A stretch of DNA of 64,000 bases. Source: WVYX01 sp039592335 (GTDB taxonomy: Bacteria; Gemmatimonadota; Gemmatimonadetes; Gemmatimonadales; GWC2-71-9). Position 1 is the first letter of the stretch; each line of letters starts with the position of its first letter. Both the position numbers and the translations under genes were made by a program. The stretch lies in NCBI GenBank assembly GCA_039592335.1, contig JBDHBX010000011.1, forward strand, positions 1-64,000, written 5' to 3'. Shown here piece after piece: positions 42,507 through 50,903 of the stretch. The notes under the pieces are model-generated. The model was not told the DNA's origin. It made no database searches and worked only from the letters and a program-made list of their open reading frames with translations.

Positions 42507-42842
42507 ATGAATGACGCCGACAACTTGGGCCCGGACCGCAAGGAACGAAAGAGCGAGCCGCTGCTGGACCAGACGGGCCAGGCCATCCTCGAGGGCCGCG
42601 ACGCGGCCACGTTCCTGTGGCAGGCTCCGGACGACGCCCCCACGCGGCAGCGCATTATCGAGATCCTCGAGCAGGTCAAGCGGGAGTCGGCTGCCAAGGG
42701 TCGCCGCGAGATGCCCAAGATCTGTGACGAGCTGCTCACCGCCGGTCGCGCCGACCCCAGCCCGCAATCCGTGGACATCTTGCAGAACGGGTTCGACCGC
42801 TTGTACAAGCTCTGGAGCGCCGCCAAGTCCGGGCTGCTCTGA
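42507..42842 (+). CDS. Small soluble protein of unknown function
   Basis: 111 aa, charged, probably all-helical (TRQRIIEILEQVKRESAAKGRREMPKI is not shown in full here: the helix spans about residues 46-70). Its second half, KICDELLTAGRADPSPQSV then LQNGFDRLYKLW, faintly resembles an Hpt-like helical bundle, but the phospho-His motif is absent. Starts 6 nt after a -10-like element with no ribosome site. Coding character is supported by third-position GC. Function unknown. Confidence 0.55.
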   Translation: MNDADNLGPDRKERKSEPLLDQTGQAILEGRDAATFLWQAPDDAPTRQRIIEILEQVKRESAAKGRREMPKICDELLTAGRADPSPQSVDILQNGFDRLYKLWSAAKSGLL

Positions 42843-42976
42843 GTCGGTTCCCTCCTTAGCAAGCCGCGCTTGACCGAGCCTTGACTGGGTTGCGGCGTCC
42901 TGAACACGCCGGGCCCGATCCTGGTCCCCCCGGTTGGGGCATGGCCAAACCCGAGTCTAGTTATCGGGAAGTGCTC

Positions 42977-43007
42977 TTGCCACATCAACATTCAAGACCA
43001 CTATTGT
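42977..43007 (+). promoter_or_regulatory. Promoter of the exported protease gene
   Basis: TTGCCA (42977-42982), 19 bp, TATTGT (43002-43007). A second candidate, TTGGGG, 18 bp, TAGTTA, is at 42934-42963. A small hairpin CCGCGC-AATA-GCGCGG at 43036-43051 precedes the ribosome site GGAGG. Confidence 0.4.
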
Positions 43008-43061
43008 GGAGATTCTCCATCCGGGATCCTCTGTTCCGCGCAATAGCGCGGAGGTGTCGCC

Positions 43062-44543
43062 ATGATCTGCCCCATTCGTTCAATCTGCATCTGTAGCAGA
43101 GGGAGGGGGGTGCTGCGGGGAATCGCGCTCGGCGCTGCCATCGTCATGGGAGCAGCCGGAGCCGCCGCCCAGGAGGTGTCGCTCGAGGGGGTGGAGAACG
43201 TGCGACGCGCGACGGTGCTGATTCACGTGGGCGGCGAGCAGGGGAGCGCGGGAAGCGGGTTCATCTTGTCGGACGACGGGGTGATCGCGACAGCAGCACA
43301 TGTGCTCGCCGGGGCGAGCGAAGCGAGCGTCAGGTTGGCGAGTGGCGAGGAGTTCCCGGTACTTGGCCTCGTGGCGGTGGACGAGAAGCGTGACATGGCG
43401 CTCCTGCGGATTGCGGGTTTCGGCTTGCCCACCGTGAGCCTCGGGAACTCGGACAGTGTGGAGGTGGGGCAGCGCCTCGTGGCCATTGGGGCCCCACTCG
43501 GGTTGGAGTCAACGGTATCCGATGGGTTGCTCAGTGGCATTCGCCTCTCGGAGGGCATTAAGGTGTTCCAGATCTCGGCGCCGGTCTCGCCTGGCAGCAG
43601 TGGTGGGCCCATCGCGACGGAGCAGGGCAACGTCGTCGGCTTTGTCGTGTCCGGGATCATCGACGAGTCGGCCCAGAACCTCAACTTTGCGCTCCCGATC
43701 AACTACCTGCGGGGGTACCTGGGCATTGCCAGCGCACAGGCGCCGACGTCGCTGGCGGATTGGGAATGGTCGAATGATGCGATCGTTCGTGGGAATCCCG
43801 TGTCGGCTGCGCGGACCGTGAACGACTCGTTGGATGTGGATTGGCGGGTCCTGGACGGTCTCGAAGTGTTCCACGAGGAAAAGGGGGACGGCGGGCGCCG
43901 CATCGAGACCGAGCTTCGCTACAGCATCGGCACGGATGACGACGGTGCCGAAGTGCTAGAGTACTTCGAGAGCAGACTGTTTCGCCAAACGGGGAACATC
44001 CTCTCACAGCGGCATGGTGCCGAGTTCTTCCGGCAGAACGGGCGCACGCTCATTGCACTCGATTCCCGCGAGCAAGTCACCAGTTTCGTCGAGATCGTTC
44101 CGTTGCACGCCAGCCTGGAGCACCTGGCCAGCGAGGGGATGATCGAGATGGAGGGCGACGAGCTGCATTACGACTCGGCGGGGATCGATGTGAGGCAACC
44201 CGTGGAGCGGGGCGTGCTGCCGGCGAACCTCATCGAGACGATCATCGCGACGCTGCCGGAGTCGCTGCCGGCTGAGTTGCGGGTGTGGGTGCTGGACGAC
44301 GAGTTCGAGGTGGTCCCGGTCAAGATCGAGTTCGGCGCGCGAGAAAGCCTCGACGTGCCGTTCGTGCGAGGGGATGCGCACTGCGACAAGGATGCGAAGA
44401 CGACGAAGATCCGATCGGAAGTGATCCGGGTGACCTATACGCGCCAGGCCCACCGGGTGGAGGGTCCCTTCCTGGTGTGGCGGCCCCACGTCGCCGTGCC
44501 CGAGGGCACGAAGTGTGTCCGGTTCCCCGGGATGACGTTCTAG
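43062..44543 (+). CDS. Exported trypsin-like serine protease (HtrA-type fold)
   Basis: 493 aa. Signal peptide about 17-37 (LRGIALGAAIVMGAAGAAAQ). Protease domain about 40-225 with the triad H80 (ATAAHV), D111 (KRDMALLRI) and S180 (SPGSSGGPI). No PDZ domain follows; residues about 240-493 are a separate acidic region with no recognised family, ending with two Cys (HCDKD, TKCVRF). ATG 43062 has GGAGG 7 nt upstream; GTG 43110 with a purine-rich site is an alternative. Acts in the periplasm or at the envelope. The next gene starts at the very next base. Confidence 0.82.
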   Translation: MICPIRSICICSRGRGVLRGIALGAAIVMGAAGAAAQEVSLEGVENVRRATVLIHVGGEQGSAGSGFILSDDGVIATAAHVLAGASEASVRLASGEEFPVLGLVAVDEKRDMALLRIAGFGLPTVSLGNSDSVEVGQRLVAIGAPLGLESTVSDGLLSGIRLSEGIKVFQISAPVSPGSSGGPIATEQGNVVGFVVSGIIDESAQNLNFALPINYLRGYLGIASAQAPTSLADWEWSNDAIVRGNPVSAARTVNDSLDVDWRVLDGLEVFHEEKGDGGRRIETELRYSIGTDDDGAEVLEYFESRLFRQTGNILSQRHGAEFFRQNGRTLIALDSREQVTSFVEIVPLHASLEHLASEGMIEMEGDELHYDSAGIDVRQPVERGVLPANLIETIIATLPESLPAELRVWVLDDEFEVVPVKIEFGARESLDVPFVRGDAHCDKDAKTTKIRSEVIRVTYTRQAHRVEGPFLVWRPHVAVPEGTKCVRFPGMTF

Positions 44544-45476
44544 ATGCGAGTCCTGAGGGTTTGTGCCCTCTCGGCCCTCACGCTGGGGGGGATCGGCCCG
44601 CCCACCAGTGCCCGCTCCCAAGAGCCCCACGACGGTCCCTCACCCGCCGGTCGAATCGTGTTCACGTCCAACCGCGACGGCGATTTCGAGATCTACGTCA
44701 TGGACGCGGACGGTGGAGACCAGACGAGGCTGACGCGCAGCGAGGGGATGGATGTCGAGCCGGCATGGTCACCCGACGGCCGTCTTGTCGCGTTCGTTTC
44801 CGAGCGAGACGGCAATGCCGAGATCTATCTGATGAACGCCGACGGGAGCGAGCAGCGCCGACTTGTGAAACACCCGAAGGGTGACTTCTCTCCCGCATGG
44901 TCTCCGGACGGGAGGTACATCGCGTTTGACAGCAACCGCGACGGCGCGCTCGACATCTATGCCACCACGCCGGACGGGACCGACCTGCTACGGATCACGG
45001 CCGACCCTGAGGAGGTCGACTCCTATCCCCACTGGTCTCCCGACGGGAATGAGATCGCGTTCCATTCGACCAGGGATGACGAGAACCGCGAGATCTACGT
45101 CGTCTCGGTGGAGGGCGGTGAGCCCCGGCGGCTGACCGAGAACTCGGCGCTCGAGTGGTTGCCCAGCTGGTCCCCGGACGGGAGCCGCCTGGCGTTCTGG
45201 TCCACGCGGGAAGGGCAGTGGGAGATGTATGTCATGGACCCCGATGGCTCGAACCAACGGCGGCTCAACGAGGCCCCGGCGCGCATGGAGTGGACCCGGG
45301 GCTACGTGGTCAGCCGCATGGCCTGGTCCCCGGGCGGTCGGTTCATCGCCTTCAACAGCCGCCGGGACGGTCGCTACGACATCTACGTAATGAATGCCGA
45401 CGGGACGGGGGCGCGGCAGCTCACGGAGAGACAGGGTCACAACTGGGATCCAGATTGGGGTCCCGGGACACCCTGA
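44544..45476 (+). CDS. Exported TolB-like beta-propeller (PD40 repeats)
   Basis: 310 aa. Short signal region (LRVCALSALTLGGIG...ARSQ, residues about 4-26), then six PD40 repeats, each of the type AWSPDGRxIAFxSxRDGxxxIYxMxADG (one at about 75-115, and so on). Resembles the TolB propeller but lacks the TolB N-terminal domain, so it is not called tolB. The ATG directly follows the protease stop, so the two are one transcript; the propeller may be a partner of the protease. Confidence 0.8.
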   Translation: MRVLRVCALSALTLGGIGPPTSARSQEPHDGPSPAGRIVFTSNRDGDFEIYVMDADGGDQTRLTRSEGMDVEPAWSPDGRLVAFVSERDGNAEIYLMNADGSEQRRLVKHPKGDFSPAWSPDGRYIAFDSNRDGALDIYATTPDGTDLLRITADPEEVDSYPHWSPDGNEIAFHSTRDDENREIYVVSVEGGEPRRLTENSALEWLPSWSPDGSRLAFWSTREGQWEMYVMDPDGSNQRRLNEAPARMEWTRGYVVSRMAWSPGGRFIAFNSRRDGRYDIYVMNADGTGARQLTERQGHNWDPDWGPGTP

Positions 45477-45499
45477 CGCCGAAGCGAGTCGCCGCCCGC

Positions 45500-45952
45500 C
45501 TACTTCCCCTCCAGCTGCTCGATCCCCTTGCGCACGCTCTCGGGGAGCCGCGTCTTCTCCCGCGTGTGGTAATCGAACGAGACCACCACGCCCGAGCCCT
45601 CGGCGACGATGTCGCCGTGCACGAGCGAAACCACCACGTACGTCATCGTGAACCGGTCCCGATCCACCGACACGGCGCGCCCCCCGACCTGGACCGTGTC
45701 TGGATGGATGAGCGCTCGACGGAAACGGCAGTCGGTGGAGTGTAGAATCGCCCCGATGCGGTGCTGGTCGTAACTCTCCAGGAATCCGCACCGGTCCAGA
45801 TATGCGATCCGTGCCGTTTCGAAGTAGCGGAATAGCACGGTGTTGTTGACGTGGCCGTAGGCGTCCATGTCCCCCCACTGCACGGGAATGGTCTCGACCA
45901 CGGGGTAGTCGGCCAGGAGTGCATGGGGCTTGGGCTGGGTCGGTCTGGACAT
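45500..45952 (-). CDS. Acyl-CoA thioesterase, 4HBT hotdog fold
   Basis: 150 aa from ATG 45952. Hotdog thioesterase with VQWGDMDAYGHVNNTVLFRYFETAR (Asp 30 region and HVNN at 34-37), like YbgC/FcbC enzymes that hydrolyse short acyl-CoAs or 4-hydroxybenzoyl-CoA. A longer in-frame start is upstream of the promoter -10 and is rejected. Convergent with the propeller gene and divergent from the HD-like membrane gene. Confidence 0.85.
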   Translation of the reverse strand: MSRPTQPKPHALLADYPVVETIPVQWGDMDAYGHVNNTVLFRYFETARIAYLDRCGFLESYDQHRIGAILHSTDCRFRRALIHPDTVQVGGRAVSVDRDRFTMTYVVVSLVHGDIVAEGSGVVVSFDYHTREKTRLPESVRKGIEQLEGK

Positions 45953-45986
45953 ATTCCCTCGTGCCGTGCGGTCGTCGCGGCCCACA

Positions 45987-46014
45987 AACCTAAGCGGCCA
46001 GGGTCCGGCCGCAA
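45987..46014 (-). promoter_or_regulatory. Promoter of the thioesterase gene
   Basis: Minus strand TTGCGG, 16 bp, TAGGTT, about 34 nt before the ATG at 45952, which has GAGGGA as ribosome site. Confidence 0.45.
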
Positions 46015-46144
46015 GCTCCGATCGGCGCATCCGAATCACGGGCGCCTAACGCTCAACCTCTTGACCGACAACGCGTTTGACCCAGATTGGGAGCGCTCGC
46101 AGGACCCTGCCGAGCGTAGGAAGAACGCTCCGCCAGGAAGGCCT

Positions 46145-47089
46145 ATGCCGCAGCGTACCGGTCTGGACACGGTGAAGTGGTTCATCTACGTCCACTTTGA
46201 GAAAGTGCTAGTGGTGGGGTTGGTGCTGTCGCTCCTCCTCATCCACTGGTTCATCGACTACAAGATCGCGTTCCTCAGCTTCTACTACCTCCCCATCATC
46301 GTGGCGGGGTTCTTCCTGGGACGGAACGCGGCGGTCTGGGCCGCGGTCCTCATCGTGGCGCTGGTGCTGTTCTTCCAGGCCGTACAAGGACTCGAGGGTC
46401 CTGCGGGACTCTCCCCCGAGATCCTGTTTACGCTGGTGCCCTGGGCCGGCTTCCTGATTCTCACCGGATATGTGGTCGGTTGGCTGGCGGAGCAGCGGCA
46501 GCAACGCTTGCGGGACCTCAAATCGGCGTACATGGCGGTACTGGAGCTGCTCACACTTCACCTCGAGTCGAGCGAGAAGGCCCATCGGGGCCACAGCCAC
46601 CGCGTGGCCAAGCTGGCGACGCTGCTGGGCACGGAGATCGGGCTGCGGGAGGAGGAGCTCGAGAACCTGCGCATCGCCGCGCTGTTGCACGAGGTGGGCC
46701 CGCGCGACCCGCGGCTGCTACGACTGCTCTCGGAGTTTCCGGGAGCGTTCCGCGAGCTGCCCTTGGCGGGCGCCATGCGCGGCGCGTTCGACATCCTGCA
46801 GGAGTATGAGCGGTACTACGAGGTGGTGGGCGACGACTGGCCCATCGACCACCTGCCGTTCACGCCCAGCACCAAGATCCTGGCGGTGGCCGACGGCTTC
46901 GAGACGTTGCAGATGCCCACGCCGCTGCGGCCGGCCTTCGCCCCGTGGACGGCGATCGACGAGATCGAGAAGGGCGCCGGCAAGACTTTCGCGCGGGAGA
47001 TCGTGGCCGCACTGCGCAAGGTGTCGGCCGCCCCGCCGCGAGACGACTCGGAGGTCGAGCTCTCCCTCCTGAAGACCGGTAGCGCCTGA
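46145..47089 (+). CDS. Membrane protein with a degenerate HD-type domain
   Basis: 314 aa from ATG 46145. Four hydrophobic helices about 17-120 (VLVVGLVLSLLLIHWFI, FYYLPIIVAGFFLG, AAVLIVALVLFF, GFLILTGYVVGWL), then an HD-like domain: HLESSEKAHRGHSHRVAKL, LRIAALLHEVG, and ILAVADGFETL. In HD-GYP proteins the doublet is HD; here it is HE, and the GYP loop is absent, so catalysis is doubtful. Membrane layout resembles MASE-type sensors. The 190 nt before it contain only the divergent thioesterase promoter. Confidence 0.65.
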   Translation: MPQRTGLDTVKWFIYVHFEKVLVVGLVLSLLLIHWFIDYKIAFLSFYYLPIIVAGFFLGRNAAVWAAVLIVALVLFFQAVQGLEGPAGLSPEILFTLVPWAGFLILTGYVVGWLAEQRQQRLRDLKSAYMAVLELLTLHLESSEKAHRGHSHRVAKLATLLGTEIGLREEELENLRIAALLHEVGPRDPRLLRLLSEFPGAFRELPLAGAMRGAFDILQEYERYYEVVGDDWPIDHLPFTPSTKILAVADGFETLQMPTPLRPAFAPWTAIDEIEKGAGKTFAREIVAALRKVSAAPPRDDSEVELSLLKTGSA

Positions 47090-47208
47090 TCCGACAGGCG
47101 GGCGACGTGGCGCCATTCTCCGCAGCATCGGATGCAGATTCCGAGGACCGCGCTGCAACCCCGGTGCCTGTTGAGACGTCTCTCTCCTGACACCATCCAG
47201 GAGGGCCT

Positions 47209-47700
47209 GTGAGCTTCGTGTCCGACAGCCGGTCCCAACGGGTGCAGCGCGTCCTGCTGGTCGCGTTGCGAGTGTACCTCGGTGTCATTCTGCTGGTGGC
47301 GGGGTGGGGCAAGCTGTGGCGCGAGGGCGGATTCACCCCGCGGCTCGTGGGCATGGTGGAGCGCAACATCTCCAACGAGGCAACCCACGGCTTCTATCAG
47401 GGCTTTCTCGAGGGGCAGGTCCTGCCGAACGCCGGGCTGTTCGCGGCGCTCGTCGTGATGGGGGAGGTCCTGGGGGGTCTCGCGCTGCTCACGGGGACGG
47501 CGACCCGGCTCGCCGCGGGCGGTGTGATGTTTATGATGCTCAATTTCATGTTCCTCAAAGGCAGCTGGTTCTGGATGAGCTCGAGCAACGACGCCGCCTT
47601 CTTCTTCATCGCGTTGATCGTGATGCTCGGCGCCGCGGGACGCGCCTTCGGGGTGGACTACTACCTGGCGAGACGCTGGCCTGAGGTGAGGCTCTGGTAG
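47209..47700 (+). CDS. DoxX-family membrane protein
   Basis: 163 aa with four hydrophobic helices. LRVYLGVILLVAGWGKL at the start, the FYQGFLEGQVLPN loop, GEVLGGLALLTGTATRLAA, and a last helix before GVDYYLARRWPE match DoxX/TQO-type small membrane proteins, some linked to sulfur or redox chemistry. GTG 47209 has AGGAGGG just upstream. The next gene is a TauE/SafE exporter, so a sulfur-compound theme is possible but inferred. Confidence 0.8.
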   Translation: MSFVSDSRSQRVQRVLLVALRVYLGVILLVAGWGKLWREGGFTPRLVGMVERNISNEATHGFYQGFLEGQVLPNAGLFAALVVMGEVLGGLALLTGTATRLAAGGVMFMMLNFMFLKGSWFWMSSSNDAAFFFIALIVMLGAAGRAFGVDYYLARRWPEVRLW

Positions 47701-47734
47701 GTCTCCGAGCGTAGCCCCGTCCACAGCCCGCCGT

Positions 47735-47740
47735 TAAGTT
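47735..47740 (+). promoter_or_regulatory. -10-like element of the TauE gene
   Basis: TAAGTT, 10 nt before the GTG at 47751; no ribosome site between. The -35 is not clear, so confidence is low. Confidence 0.3.
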
Positions 47741-47750
47741 TGCGCCTATC

Positions 47751-48512
47751 GTGGGCGCATCTCTCCTCGAGCTCGTTGCGGTCGGCCTCCTGGCTGGCAG
47801 CTTCGGGGCGGTACTGGGAGTGGGGGGCGGCATCATTCTGGTGCCGGGCTTGATTCTGGTGGCAGGTCTTCCCTTTCACAGTGCCGTCGCGGCGAGCCTC
47901 GTGTGTATCGTGGGAACCTCCGTCGCGGGGTCCGCCGTCTACCTCCGGCAGGGTCGGGTCGATCTGGCTGTCGGGGTGCGGCTCCAGCTGTTCACGGTGT
48001 TCGGCGCGGTGACCGCGGGGTTGCTCGCAGCGCAGGTCCCGGCCGGTCCCCTCTACATGGCCTTCTCCCTCCTGCTCCTGATCACCGCCTACCGCATGTG
48101 GCCCCGGAGACCAGCCGCGGCACCGTCGCCCGAGGTGGTGCGCGAGCGGCGCCCGCTCGCCGCGGGCGCGTCGGTGGGCGCAGGTGTCATCTCGGGCTTG
48201 CTCGGGGTAGGGGGCGGCATCCTCAACGTGCCGATCCTGCACCTGCTGTTGGGGATGCCGTTCGATCGCTCCGCGGGAACCAGCGTGTATATGATCGGGG
48301 TGACCGCCGCCGGCGCCGCCCTCGTGTATCTGGCGCGCGGCGATGTGGAGATCGGCATCGCCGGCGTGGTGATGGTGGGCACCCTGGCCGGCGCGGGCGT
48401 CGCGGCGCTGCTCGGCAGGAGGCTGGATCAGCGTGCACTCAAGCTGATCTTCGCGCTCCTCCTCGCATACGTGGCCTTCCGGATGGGATCTCGTGGACTC
48501 GCCGCATTCTGA
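47751..48512 (+). CDS. TauE/SafE-family sulfite/organosulfonate exporter
   Basis: 253 aa, eight hydrophobic helices in two halves, each with a GxxxGxGGGxxxVP motif (FGAVLGVGGGIILVPG near 20-35 and LLGVGGGILNVPI near 155-167), the hallmark of the family. Exports sulfite or related anions in known members. GTG start, overlapping DUF1634 at its 3' end. The substrate is not decidable by eye. Confidence 0.85.
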   Translation: MGASLLELVAVGLLAGSFGAVLGVGGGIILVPGLILVAGLPFHSAVAASLVCIVGTSVAGSAVYLRQGRVDLAVGVRLQLFTVFGAVTAGLLAAQVPAGPLYMAFSLLLLITAYRMWPRRPAAAPSPEVVRERRPLAAGASVGAGVISGLLGVGGGILNVPILHLLLGMPFDRSAGTSVYMIGVTAAGAALVYLARGDVEIGIAGVVMVGTLAGAGVAALLGRRLDQRALKLIFALLLAYVAFRMGSRGLAAF

Positions 48513-48786
48513 CCGCGTGGTGGACGACGCGCGTCTGAGCCGCGTCGTGTCGGGGCTCCTGGTGATCTGCCAGCTGCTGGCAGTGGCGGGGGTGGTGTCG
48601 GGCCTCCTGGTCGGTGGAGCCGCCGGGCGTCTCCTGTCGGCGGCGGGCGTGTTAGCGCTGATCGGGGGGCCGTTTCTGGCGCTGGTTCGGATTGGGGTAT
48701 TCGCCGGCCGACGCCGCTCCACGCTGGTGGGCTACGTCCTCGGGACCTTGGCCGTCGCAATGCTCGGTGCCTGGCTGGCCCGCTGA
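48493..48786 (+). CDS. DUF1634 membrane protein
   Basis: 97 aa, three hydrophobic helices (LSRVVSGLLVICQLLAVAGVVSGLL with the helix breaking at Gly, LLSAAGVLALIGGPFLALVRI, LVGYVLGTLAVAMLGAWLA). The GPxxRV-like GPFLALVRI fits DUF1634, which is found next to TauE/SafE genes in many genomes. GTG start overlaps the exporter stop by 20 nt, suggesting a complex. Confidence 0.75.
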   Translation: MDSPHSDRVVDDARLSRVVSGLLVICQLLAVAGVVSGLLVGGAAGRLLSAAGVLALIGGPFLALVRIGVFAGRRRSTLVGYVLGTLAVAMLGAWLAR

Positions 48787-48789
48787 GTC

Positions 48790-49635
48790 GTGAAGCCCGA
48801 GACCCTTGGCATACTGGGACTGGGGGCCTTGGGGGGCTCCATTGCGCGCCAAGCATCGCGGGCGGGCGTGTCGCGCATCGTGGGATGTGCTCACAGCACG
48901 AGAGACGGTGTAGCGGCGGCGCGGGCCGGCGCGGTCACGGAAATCGCGCACGATCCCCAGGGCGTGGTGCGCGCCGCCGACCTCGTCGTGATGGCCACCC
49001 CGCCGGCCACCACGCTGGGTCTGCTCGAGGAACTGGCCGAGCCGCTGAGGCGGCGTGAGGTGTACTGCACCGACGTGACGCGCGTGAAGACGCCGGTGGT
49101 GCAGCTTGCCGAGCGGCTCGAGCTGCAGCCCTGGTTTGCCGGCTCGCACCCCCTCGTGGATCTGACCGGGCGCGGGTTCGGCGCGGCCGACCCCGATGTG
49201 CTCGAGGGGGCGTTGGTGTACGTCACTCCGTTGATGGGAGGTGACGCGGCCCGTGCCGAGGTGGCGGACTTCTGGCAGCGGGTGATCGGGGCGGCACCGG
49301 TCACGCTCAGCGCGGAGCGGCATGACGCGCTGCTCGCCTGGACCAGCCAACTGCCGCGCGCCGTCGCGTCCGCCCTGGCGCGGGTGCTGGCCGAGAAAGG
49401 CCCAGACGGCGTGACCTACGGTCGGAGTGCGCTGGAGGAGACGCGGCTGGCCACCGAGAACCCGGCCGCATGGGCGGATCTCTTCCTCATGGGGCGTCAG
49501 GGGTTGCTCGAGGCGCTGGACGCGATGGAAGACGGGTTCGGTGAGCTGCGTGCGGCCCTCTCGGCTGGGGACCGCGACGCGGTGGTGCGGTGGCTTCAAG
49601 CCGGGGCCGACTGGCGGGGCAGGTTCGACTCATGA
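48790..49635 (+). CDS. tyrA: Prephenate dehydrogenase
   Basis: Oxidative decarboxylation of prephenate on the way to tyrosine. 281 aa, without ACT or chorismate mutase domain. Rossmann motif LGILGLGALGGSIAR at 6-20, DVTRVKTPVV, GSHPLVD (the GSHP active-site region), and the helical C-terminal dimer domain. GTG start 3 nt after DUF1634; the stop overlaps aroA. Confidence 0.88.
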   Translation: MKPETLGILGLGALGGSIARQASRAGVSRIVGCAHSTRDGVAAARAGAVTEIAHDPQGVVRAADLVVMATPPATTLGLLEELAEPLRRREVYCTDVTRVKTPVVQLAERLELQPWFAGSHPLVDLTGRGFGAADPDVLEGALVYVTPLMGGDAARAEVADFWQRVIGAAPVTLSAERHDALLAWTSQLPRAVASALARVLAEKGPDGVTYGRSALEETRLATENPAAWADLFLMGRQGLLEALDAMEDGFGELRAALSAGDRDAVVRWLQAGADWRGRFDS

Positions 49636-50903
49636 TCGTAGGCGGCAGCGTTCGCCCGCCGGGCGACAAGAGCATCACGCATCGCGCGCTGATCGTGGGA
49701 GCCGCGGCGCGCACTCGAGTCACCCTCCGAGGTGCGCTCACCGCACTCGATGCACGCGCCACGGCGGCGGCGCTGCGTCAGCTGGGAGCCGAGGTGGGTC
49801 CGCTGCGGGCCGGTGCAAGCGTCTCTATCACCGGCAAACGCTGGGCTAGCCCCAAAGGCACGCTCGACTGCGGCAACTCGGGCACGACGGCGCGGCTCCT
49901 GTTGGGGGCGCTGGCGGGGCAGCCGATCCGGGCGCGCCTCACGGGCGACGCCTCACTCAGGCGGCGTCCCATGCGGCGGGTAACGACCCCGCTGCGCGCC
50001 ATGGGCGCCCGGATCGAGGAGGAAGCCGGGGACGGCCTGCCGCTCAGCATTCGCGGGGGGCGGCTGCGACCCTTCAGCTACCACACGCCGGTGGCGAGCG
50101 CCCAGCTCAAGACGGCCCTCTTGCTGGCCGGCGTCACGGGCGGCGTGCCGGTCACGGTGTCCGAGCCGGTGCGCTCCCGCGATCATACCGAGCGACTCTT
50201 CACCCACTTGGGGTTCGATCTGACGGCGCGGGGTACCAGCGTCACGCTCACGGGACCTGGCGAGCGCTGGCCCCGGCTGCCGCCGTTCGAGTTGGACGTG
50301 CCCGGCGACGCCTCGTCGGCGGCGTTCCTGGTCGGTGCGGCGTTGCTGGCGCGGCGGGGCGAGCTCCAGCTCCAGGCCGTGGGGGTCAACCCGACGCGCA
50401 CCGGCTACTTGGAGGTGCTGTCCCGCATGGGGGGCACCGTGGAGCGCGAGGCCGAGCACGAGACCGCCGGCGAGCCGGTGGCCGACCTGGTGATCCGGCC
50501 GGCCGCCCTGCGTGCCACCGAGGTGCCCGCCGAGGAGATCCCCCGCCTCATCGACGAGATCCCGCTACTGGCCGTCGCGGCGTCTCGCGCCGAGGGAGAG
50601 ACGTGGTTTCACTCGGTGGGAGAGCTGCGCCTCAAGGAGAGCGACCGCCTCGGCCTCCTCGCGGCCAACCTGCGTGCGGTGGGTGCGGAGGCCGAAGTGG
50701 AGGGGGACGATCTGCTGGTGCGGGGGTCCGACCGACCGCCGCGCGGGCAGGTCGAGACGGCCGGCGACCACCGTCTCGCCATGGCCTTCGCGGTGCTGGG
50801 GACGCTGCCGGGGGCACGGGTCGAGCTTTCCGAGACCGCGTCCGCAGCGGTAAGCTATCCCGACTTCTTCCAGGACCTGGCTCGGATTCGTGTCGATGCC
50901 TAG
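49632..50903 (+). CDS. aroA: 3-phosphoshikimate 1-carboxyvinyltransferase (EPSP synthase)
   Basis: 423 aa from ATG 49632. Signatures: PPGDKSITHRAL (Lys and Ser that bind shikimate-3-P), DCGNSGTTARLL, LRRRPMRRV, GDASSAAFL and LRLKESDR near the end, EXPSPDR-like. Sixth step of the shikimate pathway, coupled to tyrA. The cmk start overlaps its end, as in the aroA-cmk-rpsA order of many bacteria. Confidence 0.95.
   Translation: MIVGGSVRPPGDKSITHRALIVGAAARTRVTLRGALTALDARATAAALRQLGAEVGPLRAGASVSITGKRWASPKGTLDCGNSGTTARLLLGALAGQPIRARLTGDASLRRRPMRRVTTPLRAMGARIEEEAGDGLPLSIRGGRLRPFSYHTPVASAQLKTALLLAGVTGGVPVTVSEPVRSRDHTERLFTHLGFDLTARGTSVTLTGPGERWPRLPPFELDVPGDASSAAFLVGAALLARRGELQLQAVGVNPTRTGYLEVLSRMGGTVEREAEHETAGEPVADLVIRPAALRATEVPAEEIPRLIDEIPLLAVAASRAEGETWFHSVGELRLKESDRLGLLAANLRAVGAEAEVEGDDLLVRGSDRPPRGQVETAGDHRLAMAFAVLGTLPGARVELSETASAAVSYPDFFQDLARIRVDA

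Noticed and set aside
42881..43061. Short plus-strand gene before the exported protease
   Set aside because: It would cross two promoter candidates and has no family features.
47090..47208. Riboswitch before DoxX
   Set aside because: No conserved aptamer motif and no terminator; only a ribosome site is visible.
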